Shown here piece by piece: positions 30,056-42,519 of a DNA stretch of 64,000 nt. Both the position numbers and the translations under genes were made by a program. A model generated the notes under the pieces. The model searched no databases and was not told the origin of the DNA. It saw only the letters and a program-made list of their open reading frames with translations. The stretch spans positions 4,110,001 to 4,174,000 of the forward strand of contig CALZFC010000349.1 of NCBI GenBank assembly GCA_945643635.1. Reading direction: 5' to 3'. The stretch comes from Allodiplogaster sudhausi (Eukaryota > Nematoda > Chromadorea > Rhabditida > Diplogasteridae). How positions within the stretch are numbered: the stretch's first letter is position 1; each line of letters starts with the position of its first letter.

Positions 30056-33000
30056 GGAGCGAGACGATCTTCCACTTCACTGCACCAGAGCAGCGGCCGC
30101 CATGCGTTCGATCCGCGCATCATGTGCAGCAAGTGTGCGCGTCTCTTCTCACTCAGCACCATCGAAGAGCACATCCTGCACGAGCATGTGCGTTGTCGGT
30201 GAGTGGTTGGCACTTTTTTCTTGTCAATATATTTTTTATCTCCTTAGACAGATTGATTTCGGTAGGTTCAATATTTCGAGAATGAAGAGTAGATGTTTAC
30301 CATGGTCCCAGGAGCTCTACTTCCTTCTGAAGAGAGGATATACATGTGCACATTCAGCTGCTGTGCTGCTTTCGAGTGTTGTGGCATCGTCTTCTTCAAA
30401 GCTGTTTTCTACTTTGACCACCTCTCGAGGGCACCGCCGAGCACTCATGCTGAGCACGCACCGCTTGTGCAGCAGAGCAAGGAGGTCAGAGTGCACGACA
30501 ATCGAAATCCTGGGGTGGATATCTTAGGGTATCATCATGGGCAGCGATCAGCCTTCAACATGATTCATATAGATTACTGTAAAAAAAAATGCTATCATAT
30601 GCAATAACATAAAACTCTATAATTACCATATTCACATATAAAAGGCGAGGTCTCAATTGAATGTATTCTGCAGTACCGGAAGAAAATATTCCACAGTAAT
30701 TGAACAAAAAAATTTAGCGATGCAAATGCGGTCAAATGGCCTTCGAGAAGACAAAGGATCTTATGATAGAGAGCATTGCGTACGGTATCGTGGATAAAGA
30801 AGGGAATAATGGTTTGTTTGTTTGTTTTTTATCTCTCCCATTTCAAGGACTCTTGTTTAAAATGGGGGGGGGGGAGAGCATTATCTTGTCTGGTTTCAGT
30901 ATTCTTCCCAAAGGAGGGCCATCGTGAACACCTCAAGCAGATGGTCGCCTCTCATCAGAATCCACGCCCAAAGTTCTACGGCGATCATGGACCATCTGAA
31001 CGGAAGCAGAGGTTACTTTTGCAATAAATCTTTAATTTGTTGAATTAGATCTATCCCAATTTCGTCTCGGTATTTGGAAGAAACTTTGGCGTTGGCTTTT
31101 TATTTCTTTTGAATTTTCATTTTACTTTTCTATCCTTTATCAACGTTCCATCGTACTTTTCACAATTCTAAAAGTAAATTTTATTTGTCGTTGAAGAGAG
31201 GCAGGTTTTGGCTCTCCGAGCGATAGCCCTAGCAGAGCGTACTCCTGCAACGGATATTCTGTTGGATCTCCTGGTAAGTGATGTCTGAAAATGTATTTGT
31301 TAATTTGTGAAGAAAACTTATTCTGAGAAAAAGCTCTCTTTTATTTCCCGTAGTACAATGAGATTCTTTTTTAATCGTGCAGTGTTGTTTTTTTCAGGAG
31401 GCCGTTACAGTCCTTCCGGAAGCCGCTGCGGGAGCCCCTGTGAAGGCGGATCAGGCGGTAGCCCTAGCGCAAATGATAATCCATTTGGCGGAGTCAATCC
31501 TGTCGGGAATGCTGCCATGCCGAGCAGTCCTTACAAAAATCATCAAGCGGCAATTCAATACAGTAACCGCTCGACGAGTCCTGCTCCACACGGCAGCGTC
31601 GCTCCGGCCGGATCCTATAATAATCCATACAACAATAATGGAGCGGCCAACAGCCCCAACGACCGCACGCGCAGTCCTGGCCAAAGAGACATGAGGATGA
31701 CGGCAATGAGCTCGTTATTTCCAAGTGAGGACCACGCAGCATCTCCGCAGTCGTCATCTCACGATAAATTCGCTATCAACATGCGACAAAGTGCAACCAC
31801 CAATAGGTGTTGTTAAAAAATTTCTTTAATATTACAGATTACGACGTCATCACAGTGATAAGAGATATCATTAATTATTTAGAACTGAAATCAATCAATC
31901 GAATGGCATTACAGAGTCGATCCTAGGAAGCATCTCCGACCGGAGAACAACAGTGTAAAGATGAATGTTAAACGGGAACCGCGTAAGCCCTTATCTTCGT
32001 CGTTTTTAACCGAATAAGCAGAATTTCGTTTTTTTATATCCTTTCACCATAATTTTTGATATTGAGAAATAAATATAGAAACATTTTCGACTCACAATCA
32101 ACTAAAATTACAGTCTTTCCTTCAGGATTCACTGGCTACGGTGATTCGCCCGAAAAAGAGAGTCTGTCTCATAAGACAGGTGTCAATGTTCAACCTGTGC
32201 AGGTTTGGAGAAGTCCTTTACTGCTTCATCTGTCATTATCAAACAAAATTTTCGTGTTTGTACAATAAAGATTACGATCTGTTTAATATTAACTTTTAAA
32301 GTTGCTTATTTAGTATGTCGTCAGTGTTAATACTCCGGTGACATCAAAGACACCAGTGGAAGCTCGACAAAAGATAAGCGGAGAATCAAGAACATCTTCG
32401 ACTTCTACACCCTTGACCAGAATTCCCCCTCCTCCGCCGCCTCCTCCCCGTCCTCGTGGCCCGTCCACTGGACAAGTTCAGCGAGCACAAGTAGATGCTC
32501 AGTCTGCAGGCCCTCAAGTGGCATTGATTGAGCAAGACCGGCCACCATCTGAGCCGAGACCTCCGCCTCCCGTAGTATGTATTCTGGACTTTTCATAAGT
32601 CATATCTACAACTTCCAGAAGATAACATGCAATATGGAAAATGATACTATTTCAGACTCATTCTGAAGGTAACAAGGCCTTCCCATCTTCTGCATATCAT
32701 CAAACTCCCATTGCTCCTCAACCATCTGCGAACATTGAGTCCGCTCATTTTAGGTTGGACTGACTGTGAGAAGTGCCTATCTCGGTAATAAGAAAACTTT
32801 CTGCACATCTAATTAGGGTCAAAATCTTCTGGCTATCATTTTTACATGCCGCTAGGATAGAGGTGACCTAGCATTCGCTTAATGATCGCCAAATTTGCCA
32901 GAATATGCACAAATTATGAATTTAATTAGGTTCACTCTCAATTAGCAGAACAAGATGAGCTGCAAACGAGACTGTGAAAACCAGTTTGTGCAAGAATTGT

Positions 33001-35012
33001 CTTGATATCGCTTTGAAATGACCTCGACTAATCCTTTTCTTTTTTGCAGCAACATTCTTCCACCTCCGCCTGTGCCTCCTCCAATCTATAATTGTTCTCA
33101 GGCTAATATGGTAAGCAAGGAATTGTGGAAGCAAAGTTTTTATTATTATTTGCTGGCTCGGAAATAAACGTAGAAAAATCTGGTAAACAATATGAGAAAA
33201 AATCTTTTGGTCCGAGTTATGTACATACATATATTTACTTCTATTCATTTTTCAGATTTCAATTTATTTTTTTCAGGTTACATTCTCTTTGCAGAATTTT
33301 TCAATGCAGCCAATTACGCCGCAGACATACGCGGGCTACGAAGGATTTGGATTCAAGAAGCACACGACGCTACCAAAGCCACCTGCCGTTTTCGATGAGA
33401 ACTATCAACAAGTAAAAGTTTTATTATGTGTATTCTTACATATTTTAATAAACCGCATAGGATATATTTTTAAAGAGGGTCATTAACCTAAATCCTCGCC
33501 GTTTTTTCCAGATCCACGCTTCAGCAGACAGCAACAATGCGATGAACTCTGCCGCCTATTCCAGCGGTATATTGACATGGTATCTGTCTATTATTGCTTG
33601 TTATCACAGTAATCTCTGAGAGTTATAAATTAGTTTTTGAAATAATTCTACCGCCACCAGGAGAGGAGAGGTGAAAGTGGACAGGTTAATCGAACCAATT
33701 TCTTTTTCAGCCAAGGCGTCAATAATCAAGTCTCTTCGGCTTCTCCTCTTCCACTTGGAGAGATAAAGGAGCGATACTCGAGTCGGAGCCGTGAAGCGGT
33801 GTCGAAGTCGAATCGGGGAGAGATCAAGGAGAACCGCGGTCGAAGTCGAAGTCGAAGCAGTTCGAGAAGTACAAGCCGAAGCCTTTCTCGCACCATGGGA
33901 CGAAATCGTGGAAAGGAGAACAAACGGCGACGGAGAAGGAGTCGAAGTTCGAGCAGTCGGAGTACAAGGTCAAGGTCAAGATCGAGTTCGAGTTATTCGT
34001 CATCTTCTTCGTCCACTCGCTCCCCGACCCCCAAGAGGAAGCACAAGGGGAAGAGGAAGGAGAGGAAGAGGAGTCGGAGTCGTAGCCCGAGTCGAATGAA
34101 TGGTAGCAAAGACAGAATTCGAATGAATAAAGGAAGAAGAAGCCGGAGTCGGAGTCGCTCCAAGCTCTCCAGAGGATACCAGAAGAGTCGGCGGAGTCGG
34201 AGTCGAAACAGGTCGAGGACTCGCTCAAGATCTAACAGCAGACAGAGAAGCTCAAGCAGACGTCGATCCCGTGAGCCGCAGGGGAGAAGAAGCTTTGGAG
34301 GAGCTGGCAAAGGATTTGATGCAGGCATGGCAAAGAGAATTTCGTATGTTATTGATAAAAGTTTTTGTGATTTTATTAAAACACATTTTGAAAAAGATAT
34401 CTTTTTACACTTGCTTATAATATTTTTCTAGCATATTCTGTTTTCTGCTTTCCCTTTCGGAGTTCCTAAATGAAAACAATTATTAAGCGCTGTTCTTTGA
34501 GGTGGTCGCCGTGGAAGCGACGACTACGGATATGGTAGTGGCAGAGGAGGGCGTGGAGGGTATATCGGAAGAGAAGGAGGGGGAAGCTTCTCTGGTGGCG
34601 GAGGCAGATTCGGCGGGAGAGATGACGAGAGAGGAGGCGGAGGTGGACGCGGAAACAGGCTAGCCTGAGTTTTGAATTTTCTAATCTATTAGTGACGAAA
34701 TATGAAGAAATAGTTAAAATATGGTTTACATTTTGCTTCAATGGTTTCCATGCAGAGGTGGCCGAGGTGGTCGCGGAGGTGGTCCTTCGGGTGGCGGAGC
34801 CAGAAATGCCGTCTTACGACGCAGCAACTCTCCCGAAGAGAGCATCGGAAGAGTCAGTTTTAGTTTTGACAGATATATATTATTCTCAAATTATAATATC
34901 TTGTTTTGTTAAAAAAAACTTTATTTTTTCGCTCAAAGAGAACAAAATTTGCTTCAGAATGAGTCTGTAGCATGCGTTGAAGAAATGCCGCCAGATCTGG
35001 AATGAGCAATGC
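30056..35012 (+). CDS. multi-exon zinc-finger-like, SR/RGG-rich nuclear protein
   Basis: Plus-strand exons with good splice signals include 30056-30198 (C2H2-like CSKC...EEHILHEH), a 14-base microexon 30248-30261, about 30312-30578, 30718-30817 (RCKCGQMAFEK), 30900-31011 (GHREHLKQMVASHQ), 31200-31271, 31396-31722 (Ser/Pro/Gly/Asn-rich), 32127-32211, 32314-32575 (Pro-rich with P8), 32656-32753, 33050-33112, 33297-33410, 33511-33580, 33710-34340 (long SR domain), 34500-34665 (RGG repeats), 34756-34851 and 34961-35012 (acidic end, TGA). Phases agree from 32314 to 33710 and at both ends, but the joins near 30.6 kb and 31.7-31.9 kb are uncertain. SR plus RGG composition suggests an RNA-binding or splicing-related nuclear protein; this is inference. 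No named family is recognised. The initiator exon lies upstream of 30056 and was not found. Confidence 0.6.
33760..34290 (+). other. SR-repeat coding segment
   Basis: Within the exon above, codons for Arg-Ser and Arg-Arg-Ser repeats run for about 170 residues. They use AGT/CGA/TCG codons in quasi-periodic AGTCG units, so the DNA itself is a degenerate repeat. This is a typical substrate for SR-protein kinases. Confidence 0.75.
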
Positions 35013-35164
35013 ATCAATCCATTGTCAACCAAGGCAATTCATATTTTAAATAATAAATGCATTATATGTATAATGTCATTTTCATCTGGAATTTATGAAA
35101 TTGAAGTTGTTTGTCGATTGTTTTATACGCGGTTTTCTGTTTATTGGACTGCTTCGCATTACCT

Positions 35165-35445
35165 TGGTTTATAAAACAGGTCTGCTTTTAGCTCACTTTT
35201 CGATTCTGCTTTAACGTGATATAGATCTGAATGTTTTCATCATTGCTTTTTCATACTCACTTCGATTTTACTAATTCTACGTATTATTATGTTGCAAAAT
35301 TGCATTTGAGTGGTTTTTTGTTATCCCTTTAAAAGCATATTTACCTTCGCGATAAAGATAGAAAAGCAAGCAATTTAGGAGTTTTTCCCTTAAGGCCTCC
35401 TTTAAATGCGATGTAACCTTAAAAGGCTTTTTTCCTCATCATTCT
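35165..35445 (-). repeat. dispersed repeat, inverted copy
   Basis: Inverted copy of 28605-29030. It lies just beyond the stop codon proposed for the SR/RGG gene, so the two copies bracket that gene as an inverted pair about 6 kb apart. Confidence 0.75.
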
Positions 35446-35450
35446 CAGCG

Positions 35451-35734
35451 TCATCTGTAACAGCAAGATACATCAAGAGAGCTATCCACGTCAATGGAAA
35501 ATGATGAGTGACGAAAGGTAAAGTCTTCTTCCTTGTAAATTTTTTCAAACATTTTAATTATGAAGCTCGAATTTTTTTGTTGTGCAATAGCATAAGATTC
35601 ATGCGAGATTAATCAATACTATTACTTGTTCGTGTCGGCCAGCCAGGAATGGCCGAGATTCAGCCACAACAAGAGACGTCGACGAGGACAAAGCGACTCT
35701 CCTTTTCCATTCCTCCTTCCAAATTCACACCTGA
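35451..35734 (+). CDS. two possible short exons, unknown
   Basis: Exon 35451-35518 (after TTCTCAG, donor AG|GTAAAG; VICNSKIHQESYPRQWKMMS) joins in phase to 35648-35734 (after AGCCAG; ends HTFQIH-like and TGA). It may be an alternative 3' end of the SR/RGG gene or a separate transcript. All three frames of the second exon are partly open, so support is weak. Confidence 0.25.
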
Positions 35735-35739
35735 ACTGT

Positions 35740-36570
35740 GTTTCAAGACTGGCGAGACATACAACGAAGAATATATTCAGTCAAGTCACAATAACAAGTT
35801 CGCAGCCAAACACAGTGCTTATCGTCCACTATTTTCATTCGTATGCCTCACATCACAACGATTAGAACAAACTTAAGAATAGTTTTAAACTTAAAAAAGA
35901 GTTACAGCGAAAAATAAAATATATTAACGGGCTACGAATTACATTGTACATTTCAGTAACACAAAAGTTTTTAACATGTACGCATATATTTTTACTTCCC
36001 TACTTTTCCCGCTAAAATGACCAATTTGTCTAGAAATGGTATGATTTTTAAAGTTAATAGTTTAAAACGGGTTCCTTTCGCGCACTTTCTGCTCGAATCT
36101 GAGGTACACTCGCTGCCCGCTTCCCTGAAGGTGACTTCAGCGTGATTGTGAGCGAGAATGCGCCCTTTATAACAAAAAAAAAACCCTTTTTAAAACATTA
36201 ACTTTCGCTTTAAGAATTGTATCCTTTAAAAAAATAAAATAAAGCATGTGTTAGAGCTAGTTCCTTTTATCTAATTTAAAATTATTGAAAGTTGAAATAT
36301 ATAAATTCTTAAATATTTACAGATTTAAGAAATACATAATATAAGAAACTAGAGAAGCGGGAATCGTTGAGCTCTTTTTGTGAAAGTTTGCCGAATATCT
36401 AAATGATGATGTATGACTACAATCTGTTCCTAATTTGTTCTATATACTTTAAGCTTCGATCTTTCAACTAGCTAAGACTTATGCGTAGGAGCGATGTATT
36501 CATTATTACGATGCATGTCGATTGCAGATGCTCACAGAGAACGATGTGACATGGATTCTCGCACCTTCTC
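35740..36570. other. AT-rich intergenic, nothing recognised
   Basis: No splice-bounded exon, repeat match or RNA gene was recognised on either strand. Confidence 0.4.
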
Positions 36571-36589
36571 CCCCCCCCCCCCCCCCCTT
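36571..36589. repeat. poly(C) run
   Basis: A C run of about 18 bases preceded by TTCTC. Such a homopolymer is a likely place for assembly length error and could form G-quadruplex or i-motif structures. Confidence 0.9.
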
Positions 36590-36728
36590 TGTCACCAAAA
36601 TGTGACATCCGTTGTCAGAATTATCTTCGGCAGGCGCATCACCATGTCACAATTTTGGATGGAACAAAAATTTTATGTCACACGTTTTTTGTCTGTGTGT
36701 ATATACTCTGTGAGAACAGAATAAGCTC

Positions 36729-37081
36729 TTAATATGGCGTCTTCTCATCGACGACATTGGCCAAGAGTGAAAATAATGCATTGAATACGAGCGAGCAGAC
36801 TCCAATCAGCGCGCAACTCTTCCAGACGCGAACGCCGCTTGTCCATCGCAGCCAGGTCGGTCTACATGAAAAAAATGTAAGAGAAATTACACATTTTCTC
36901 TTTAGTTTTTTCCGTGTTAAATACTTTTCTAATGAACAATATTCCTCAAAAAAGGAACAGAAAAGGGATCGGCACTCGCAAATGGCATTGTATCGGTAGA
37001 GAAAGTGGAGCGCGAGTAGAATGAAAGTCTGGTAGAAGAGAACAATGAAGATCGTGCATGCGACATTACCGCCGGAATATA
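36729..37081 (-). CDS. nematode 7TM chemoreceptor-like fragment (Str/Srh type)
   Basis: Two minus-strand exons: 37081-36976 (after CTCTGAG, donor GTGCCG) and 36861-36729 (after TGTAG, stop TAA), joined in phase 2. The first encodes a hydrophobic helix ending ALHFLYRYNAICE, matching the conserved TM3 end (HFxYRYxA) of nematode Str, Srh and Srd receptors. The second encodes a loop with TWLRW and another helix (ALIGVCSLVFNALFSLL). Only about 80 residues of an expected 300 or more are visible, and the stop comes soon after this helix, so this is a truncated gene or one whose other exons were missed. These receptors sit in ciliary membranes of sensory neurons. Confidence 0.5.
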
Positions 37082-37261
37082 CTCAGAGAAACATGAGACT
37101 GCACCAGTTATATTACCGATAAACAGATCTATCGCAATTATTTAATATTCAGGAATTCTATAGTGATTCTAAAGGATTTTTGGACATCGCTTGACGATAA
37201 GGGATGCCGCTTATTGAGCTTTTAGGCTTAAATATTTTCTTTAGAAGCACAATATAATTAA

Positions 37262-37549
37262 TTGATCAGTATAAAGAAACTAACATATGTATATTTGATC
37301 AGTGAGACTTACTCTGTAGTTGTAAAAGGCCAATTGGGAAGTGTCATTCAAAACCTTGTTGAAAACTTTGCTACTGACTATAGTACCTATGAACAACTTC
37401 AAGCCGTCACTTTCAACGAAACATTTATTCCAATTGGGAAAGAAGAGTTGATGTCAACATTGAAAGAGTTCTCCGCAAATGCATCACCGGTCACACTTGT
37501 GTGCGAATGGCTTGGCTTCACTGAAACCGATAATACACATAAGCAATAG
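37262..37549 (+). pseudogene. duplicated unknown coding segment, unit 1
   Basis: An open frame (TFNETFIPIGKEELMSTL, PVTLVCEWLGF) resembles 39205-39438 at DNA and protein level, including CGGTCACACTTGT.TGCGAATGGCTTGG and the downstream GTCAATTTAAGTA...GACTATCTATT. The layout recalls the F-box-associated or FTH modules that nematodes expand in tandem, but that is a guess. No F-box was seen. Confidence 0.35.
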
Positions 37550-37699
37550 AAAATATTAAATGGATGAGATGACAAACAAAGAGGTTTTGGACATCCAATC
37601 GGTCAATTTAAGTATATAAAAAATAGTAGTCGACTATCTATTTTCATCTCATAATGCTCACTCTTCTCTCCCATTCAATCACCCTTTCAGTCACCGCTT

Positions 37700-39000
37700 T
37701 AAGTATGTATGAAACGCCCATTTCCTCTTACCTTTATATATTCCTTCGGAAGATATATACTATTCGCCTTTGATGCAAGAAATGACGAGTTTGTCCGAAC
37801 TCCTCTTCTTAACCCTACTGTTCGTACACCGTGCTGCGCCGTCATGTGTTAGTTTTTATTATTTTTTTTAAATGACAAAACATTTTCTAAAGTTGGCTAA
37901 ATTATTATTTTAAGTAAAACTATTGGCACAAGATGTATTGCCAGTACAAAATGGTGCGGGCCTTGCTTCTCAAATCCTCTTAATCTTTTACATCCAGCGG
38001 GTTTACGCCCTTTGAAATAGTACGAGAAAAATTAGTGATAAGGCCGCGACAATTTGAATGTACACTTAATTTTTTTTCAGGTAGCCATTATTTGAAGACT
38101 ATTAAAGATTTTTTGCTGGTGTAATTGTTGAATTTTATTTCTTTGGGTTGAGTACAATTTTATAGTTTGGCTGCACTTCTGACAGCGACTGCCGAGTCTT
38201 TATTCCTGGTTCGTTCTGCGACGCCAATCGATGCTGTTGTCATTCGTCCATGGTGATACATTTTACATATTTAAATTATGACAGTTAAAATAAGGATCAA
38301 ACTATATCCTTTTATTGATATGATGATGTGTTGCCGAAAATGAAATGGAATTAACAATAGAAATTAAATTCGTTTATTGCCATTCGTCTTGCAGGATTCG
38401 TCTTGCACTGGCACGTCTTCACGCTCGCTCAAGTCAACGAATAGTGCAACACTCACTGGTGCGTCAACTTGTCTTTTGGTTTTCATTCAAAGTTCGCGTA
38501 TACTCTCGTGCAATGACAAGACGGCTGACGGTTACCGTGGGCATACGGAGACAATAAAACGCAAATATTTTTCGAACCTCTTGCTGTCCAGTAAATAATT
38601 GAAAATTCAAGATTTTTGTAAATTAAAATACACAAATGTTGAAAGTTTAATAGTTTCGATTAAAATGTGAAAAAATTTAAACCATAATCCATAAAAAAAA
38701 TATTCATATAATTTATTTGCCATCTTTACTATCTGGCGACTATGCCATTGAGGCGGAAAGTTGTCAAACAGTTGTTGTGCTTTCAAATTCATCATTCTTC
38801 TGTTAAGGTTGCGCGACACCGAACTGCGAAGATCAACCAACTATGTCAGCTTGGCCTAGTGATAGTCACCGTCCTCCATGGGCGCAGCTCTATTGCTCGC
38901 CCTCTCGCTCCACCGCTCGCAATGGTTGAGGAAACCAAGAGTGAAGGGAAAGTCCTTCAGAAAAAAAAAGATGGAAAATCCTACTTTACATAATAAACAA
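37700..39000. other. intergenic, no supported gene
   Basis: Apart from a short open frame at 38377-38598 without clear splice signals, no gene, repeat or RNA was recognised here. Confidence 0.35.
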
Positions 39001-39189
39001 TGAAAGGTCAGTCACTGTATAGCAAACGGACAACCACTAGCCAACAATGGGACACTGCACAATGGAAGATTCACCACTGGGTGCTACAATGGACATGCTC
39101 TATACGCATTATCAGTTCCCACTTAGCCAAACCATCTCAACAAGAATACGATGTGAGCGACATGCCATAACTAATTTTGTCAATATTAA

Positions 39190-39440
39190 GCGAGTCATAC
39201 AGATATGTATGCATCTGTGAGTCTTATTGTAGAAGGCATTGAGACGTCCTTAAAAGCCTTGTTGCAGAATAGTTCCGACGAAAAAATTAATGTCGTCTCT
39301 TTCAACAAAATTGCTCCAAAACGGATACAAATGTTAATGTTGACAATGAAGAAGTTCCCAACCGTTCCATTAACGGTCACACTTGTTCGAATGGCTTGGA
39401 ACAAACTTCTTGAACATCATCTCGGTAAATTTAAGTAGAA
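39190..39440 (+). pseudogene. duplicated unknown coding segment, unit 2
   Basis: Second copy of the 37262 segment (VVSFNKIAPKRIQMLMLT, PLTVTLVRMAWN). Both copies have lost or lack a clear 5' start. See the first unit. Confidence 0.35.
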
Positions 39441-39897
39441 AAAGTGCTTGTAGACTATCTATTGTTATTTTCTACAGTAATTCAGAATGCTCACACTTAG
39501 TTCATCCTCAGTTACAGCTCTAAGGAATGTCTATTTTCTCTTACCTTCATGTACATATCTTTCAGTCAAAATAGAAACCTCAAATTGTTCTTGTCCATCT
39601 GGGGGCAGAGGGGACTGGTTCCCAAATGGAAAACATTCTCACGTTTCTCAGCTGAGAAAATCCTTTGTAAAATCAAAGCGTAAATAACAAAAATTAAAAA
39701 AATCTATTTTTTATTTTTAAAAAATATGGATTGGACAAATGGGCAACGAATTGGGAAGGGGTTGGGCATTGCGAAGTGAGCGAGGCATTGAGAAAGTGGG
39801 CGGGGCGTTAATATGGGCGGGACAATGGGAGCAGCGCATCTTCCTGGCTCCACCTCCTCCTAGACGGCTGCAACAATCGTCCACTTGCCCTCTTCGC

Positions 39898-41300
39898 CTA
39901 GTTGTCGACGGAGTTCGGAGCCGCCTTCTTCTCTTCGAGTTCCTTTGCAGCGTTCAGCTCTGGAAGACGAGATTACATTGGACGGCTGGGCGGGGCTTAT
40001 CTCCCAGATTACCGTATATATGTCCTTACTTCATGACCTTGTTGAGATTTGCCAGATTCTTGTCAGAGCGGTGACGCTGGTTGGGCGGCACAGCGAAGCG
40101 GGCGAACTCTATCACCTGGAGCAGAGCATAGGCGATGTCCTCGAAGAGAACATTTGTTAGATATTTTAATCAGATAATTCTATAGTTAATTAGGCACATA
40201 TGCCGCTGAGGGCGTCCATGACGAGGTCGGCGAGCATCCCCCACGCCTGACTTCTCCATCAACCCGTTGAACATGTAATGAATAAGCTAAGGTATTTCCT
40301 GAAGGGTTACGGTATAGGCTTTTGTAGCTACGGCAATCCTGAAGGGTTACTTCAGATACTTGGAGAAAAAGGACTTGTGGTATGGTAGAAGCAGGCACCG
40401 AAATCATGGTCACATCACGCGGCATCTCCCTCTCTGGCCTGTTCGCAACTATGACAGACATCTTTCTGACAGGGAGCTTGATCTCTATTTTATCGCAACT
40501 CTATTTACAATTATCTTGTCATCATTCAATTGCATGTTTATCTTGCATTACTCTTCCCTTGATTATTGTTTTTACAGGTGAATAGAATGAAAATCTCAGT
40601 TCTCTTGCATTCGCCTTGATTCATCATCCACTATGTGTTCCGCCTTTTTGGGGTTGGCTGTGCTTAATCTACACAAATAATGCCTTATAAACGAAGGTTT
40701 ATTCTCGACATTGAAACTAAAAAAAAAACAAATGGTTCTTGGCGGGCGTTGGTGAAGAGCTCGAGAATGCTTGCTGAAACCTAGAGAAACGAAACCCGAA
40801 AAAGGAATGAGGGATTCAATATGTAAATTAGGCTAAGAAGAAGGCATAGAACGTTGGATAATAATAAAAAGGTAAAAATAACACTAATGCAGAAGAATTC
40901 CCTCATTCGAAGCTTGGCAAAATCAACAGAAGCATACAATCGTAAATTTCTTTTCTTGGTCGGAATGGATTTTCGAATTAACTTACCCCTGGGCGCTCCG
41001 CCGATCGGGGAGCCGCCGCCAAGGGGAGCATCGTCGAGCCTAGAACCAAGCACTTATTGCTGTGAGTAATTCATACGTTCTTTTTACATTACTTCAGAGA
41101 CGAATTCTTTCTTAGGGATTTTCTAATTCAATTATATTACGACCTCCACCTCCGCGTTCAATCGGCACGCCTCCCAGAGCAGTCATGGTGGAGGCTCCGC
41201 CGCCGCCGTACGCAGGAGGTGGAGGCGCCAAAGCAGCTCCGTCTCGCACAAAAACAGAGTCCCTTTCCGTTCTCTTTCCCTCTTTCTCTCTCTCTCTCCG
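39898..41300 (-). CDS. multi-exon gene, Pro/Gly-rich N part, helical C part, unknown
   Basis: Minus-strand exons: about 41246-41150 (PPPPAYGGGG and Gly-rich repeats), about 41034-40987 (LDDAPLGGGSPIGGAPRG with an excellent GTAAGT donor), about 40456-40375, about 40258-40210 (AWGMLADLVMDALSGI), 40126-40035 (DIAYALLQVIEFARFA...RSDKNLANLNKVM, donor GTAAGG) and a last exon to the stop at 39898 (NAAKELEEKKAAPNSVDN). The last three look like one helical protein. Linking the Gly/Pro-rich exons to them is inference from strand and proximity. The phase at the final junction is not settled. No family is recognised. Confidence 0.4.
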
Positions 41301-41449
41301 TGTCAATCTCTCCCCTCACTCTTCCTTTCTCTCTTTTTCTTGCTCTCTCTCCCCCTTTCTGCAGACTCCTGCGATCTTATTCCTTCACTTGCTCGTGTCT
41401 TCCCCGTCGCTGGCCGGGTTAGGAAAGGTGACTTTCTTGGTTGTACCAC

Positions 41450-41492
41450 TTCCTGCCATGGCCTCTGCTAACTGCAGAGGCCATGGCAGGAA
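41450..41492. repeat. perfect 19-bp inverted repeat
   Basis: Arms 41450-41468 and 41474-41492 are exact reverse complements around TAACT. It lies beyond a CT-rich tract and has no U-run, so it is not an obvious processing signal. Confidence 0.9.
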
Positions 41493-41499
41493 TCTCAGT

Positions 41500-42320
41500 T
41501 CGGGAAATTCGTATTCGTAAAATTCAATGAATTCGTAAAACAGACAAAAATTGTTCGCATCTGAACGCTACCATTTATTCGAGAAAATAATAATTCAGCC
41601 AGTATCAAGCGTTTTATGTAAAAAAAAATCTGAGCTCATTGGAGAGCCGACCTTTCTATGAAAAGGTCATGATTCACTTTCCGAACATGAGACTTTCAGT
41701 GGCAAGGGGTCCATACATGACCGCTAAGGCGACCTCGTATGAACAAAATTCAACCGTCAATACCCCTATAAACATCCTTTGAATCATTTCTGATCACAAT
41801 AAAAAATTTCTATTTTTCGCAATGTCTAAGACTAGCAGGTTTTAGACACCGATTTTGAAGGTCGAATCTCACTTCGTCGTCATTACTTTGCTCCCATTTT
41901 TCTACAATTTATTTATCGCCCTAAAATAATGATATATTCCAAATTTCGTCCAAATCATCCATGGAATACAAAAGTAAGAGCCAAAAATAGAAAAAAAAAA
42001 CTTTGCACTAAGTCTAAAGATCTTAATTTTCTAAACATAAGATTTAAAATTTATTGTTTCTTAAAAATTTAACATTTATTTATCTCTGATTTTCTAAACG
42101 AAATTAGAATATACAAGGTTTTTAGCATTTTCCAAAATTTGGGGGTTTAGACCTGGGAACTTTGTTCTGAGATTCCTTGTTCTACTTATCACCAGATGTG
42201 GAGCTGAGACGAATGAACTGTCGACTGGGACAGTAAGCCGGGATATGTATAGACCCTTTGAAATTCCACCATTTTGTGAAACTCATCTCAATCAGTTTCT
42301 TAAAGAAAACATAGGTCTAT
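41500..42320. other. AT-rich intergenic, nothing recognised
   Basis: No gene, RNA or repeat with support was recognised on either strand. Confidence 0.4.
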
Positions 42321-42329
42321 AGTGTTGAT

Positions 42330-42510
42330 TTAGTTGGCATTGTCATAAAAGTTTTGCATATTTTCGCCCTGGAAACTCTCGCGACGGAATTTCTTGGTGG
42401 CGCCGTCCGTGGTGTTGGTCCACGCGAGGTTAATGTACTTTTCTACATTAACAGTGACAGGCGTGAATGTACTTGTCTTACTGATGTAAAACTTTTGTAT
42501 GTCAGGAACC
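42330..42510 (-). CDS. C-terminal exon of an unknown protein
   Basis: Minus-strand exon after a CTCCTTAAG acceptor, open for 60 codons to TAA at 42330. It encodes a polar globular sequence (DIQKFYISKTSTFTPVTVNV, KYINLAWTNTTDG, KKFRRESFQGENMQNFYD). It has no methionine at its start. NTT is a possible N-glycosylation site. It lies about 0.9 kb downstream of the PP1-like gene on the same strand and could be a separate gene. The family is unknown. Confidence 0.5.
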
Positions 42511-42519
42511 CTTAAGGAG

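Noticed and set aside
40360..40581. Plus-strand hydrophobic frame beginning MVEAGTEIM
   Set aside because: The minus strand of the same stretch has a clean CTGTCAG acceptor and sits between other minus-strand exons. The plus frame lacks splice support.
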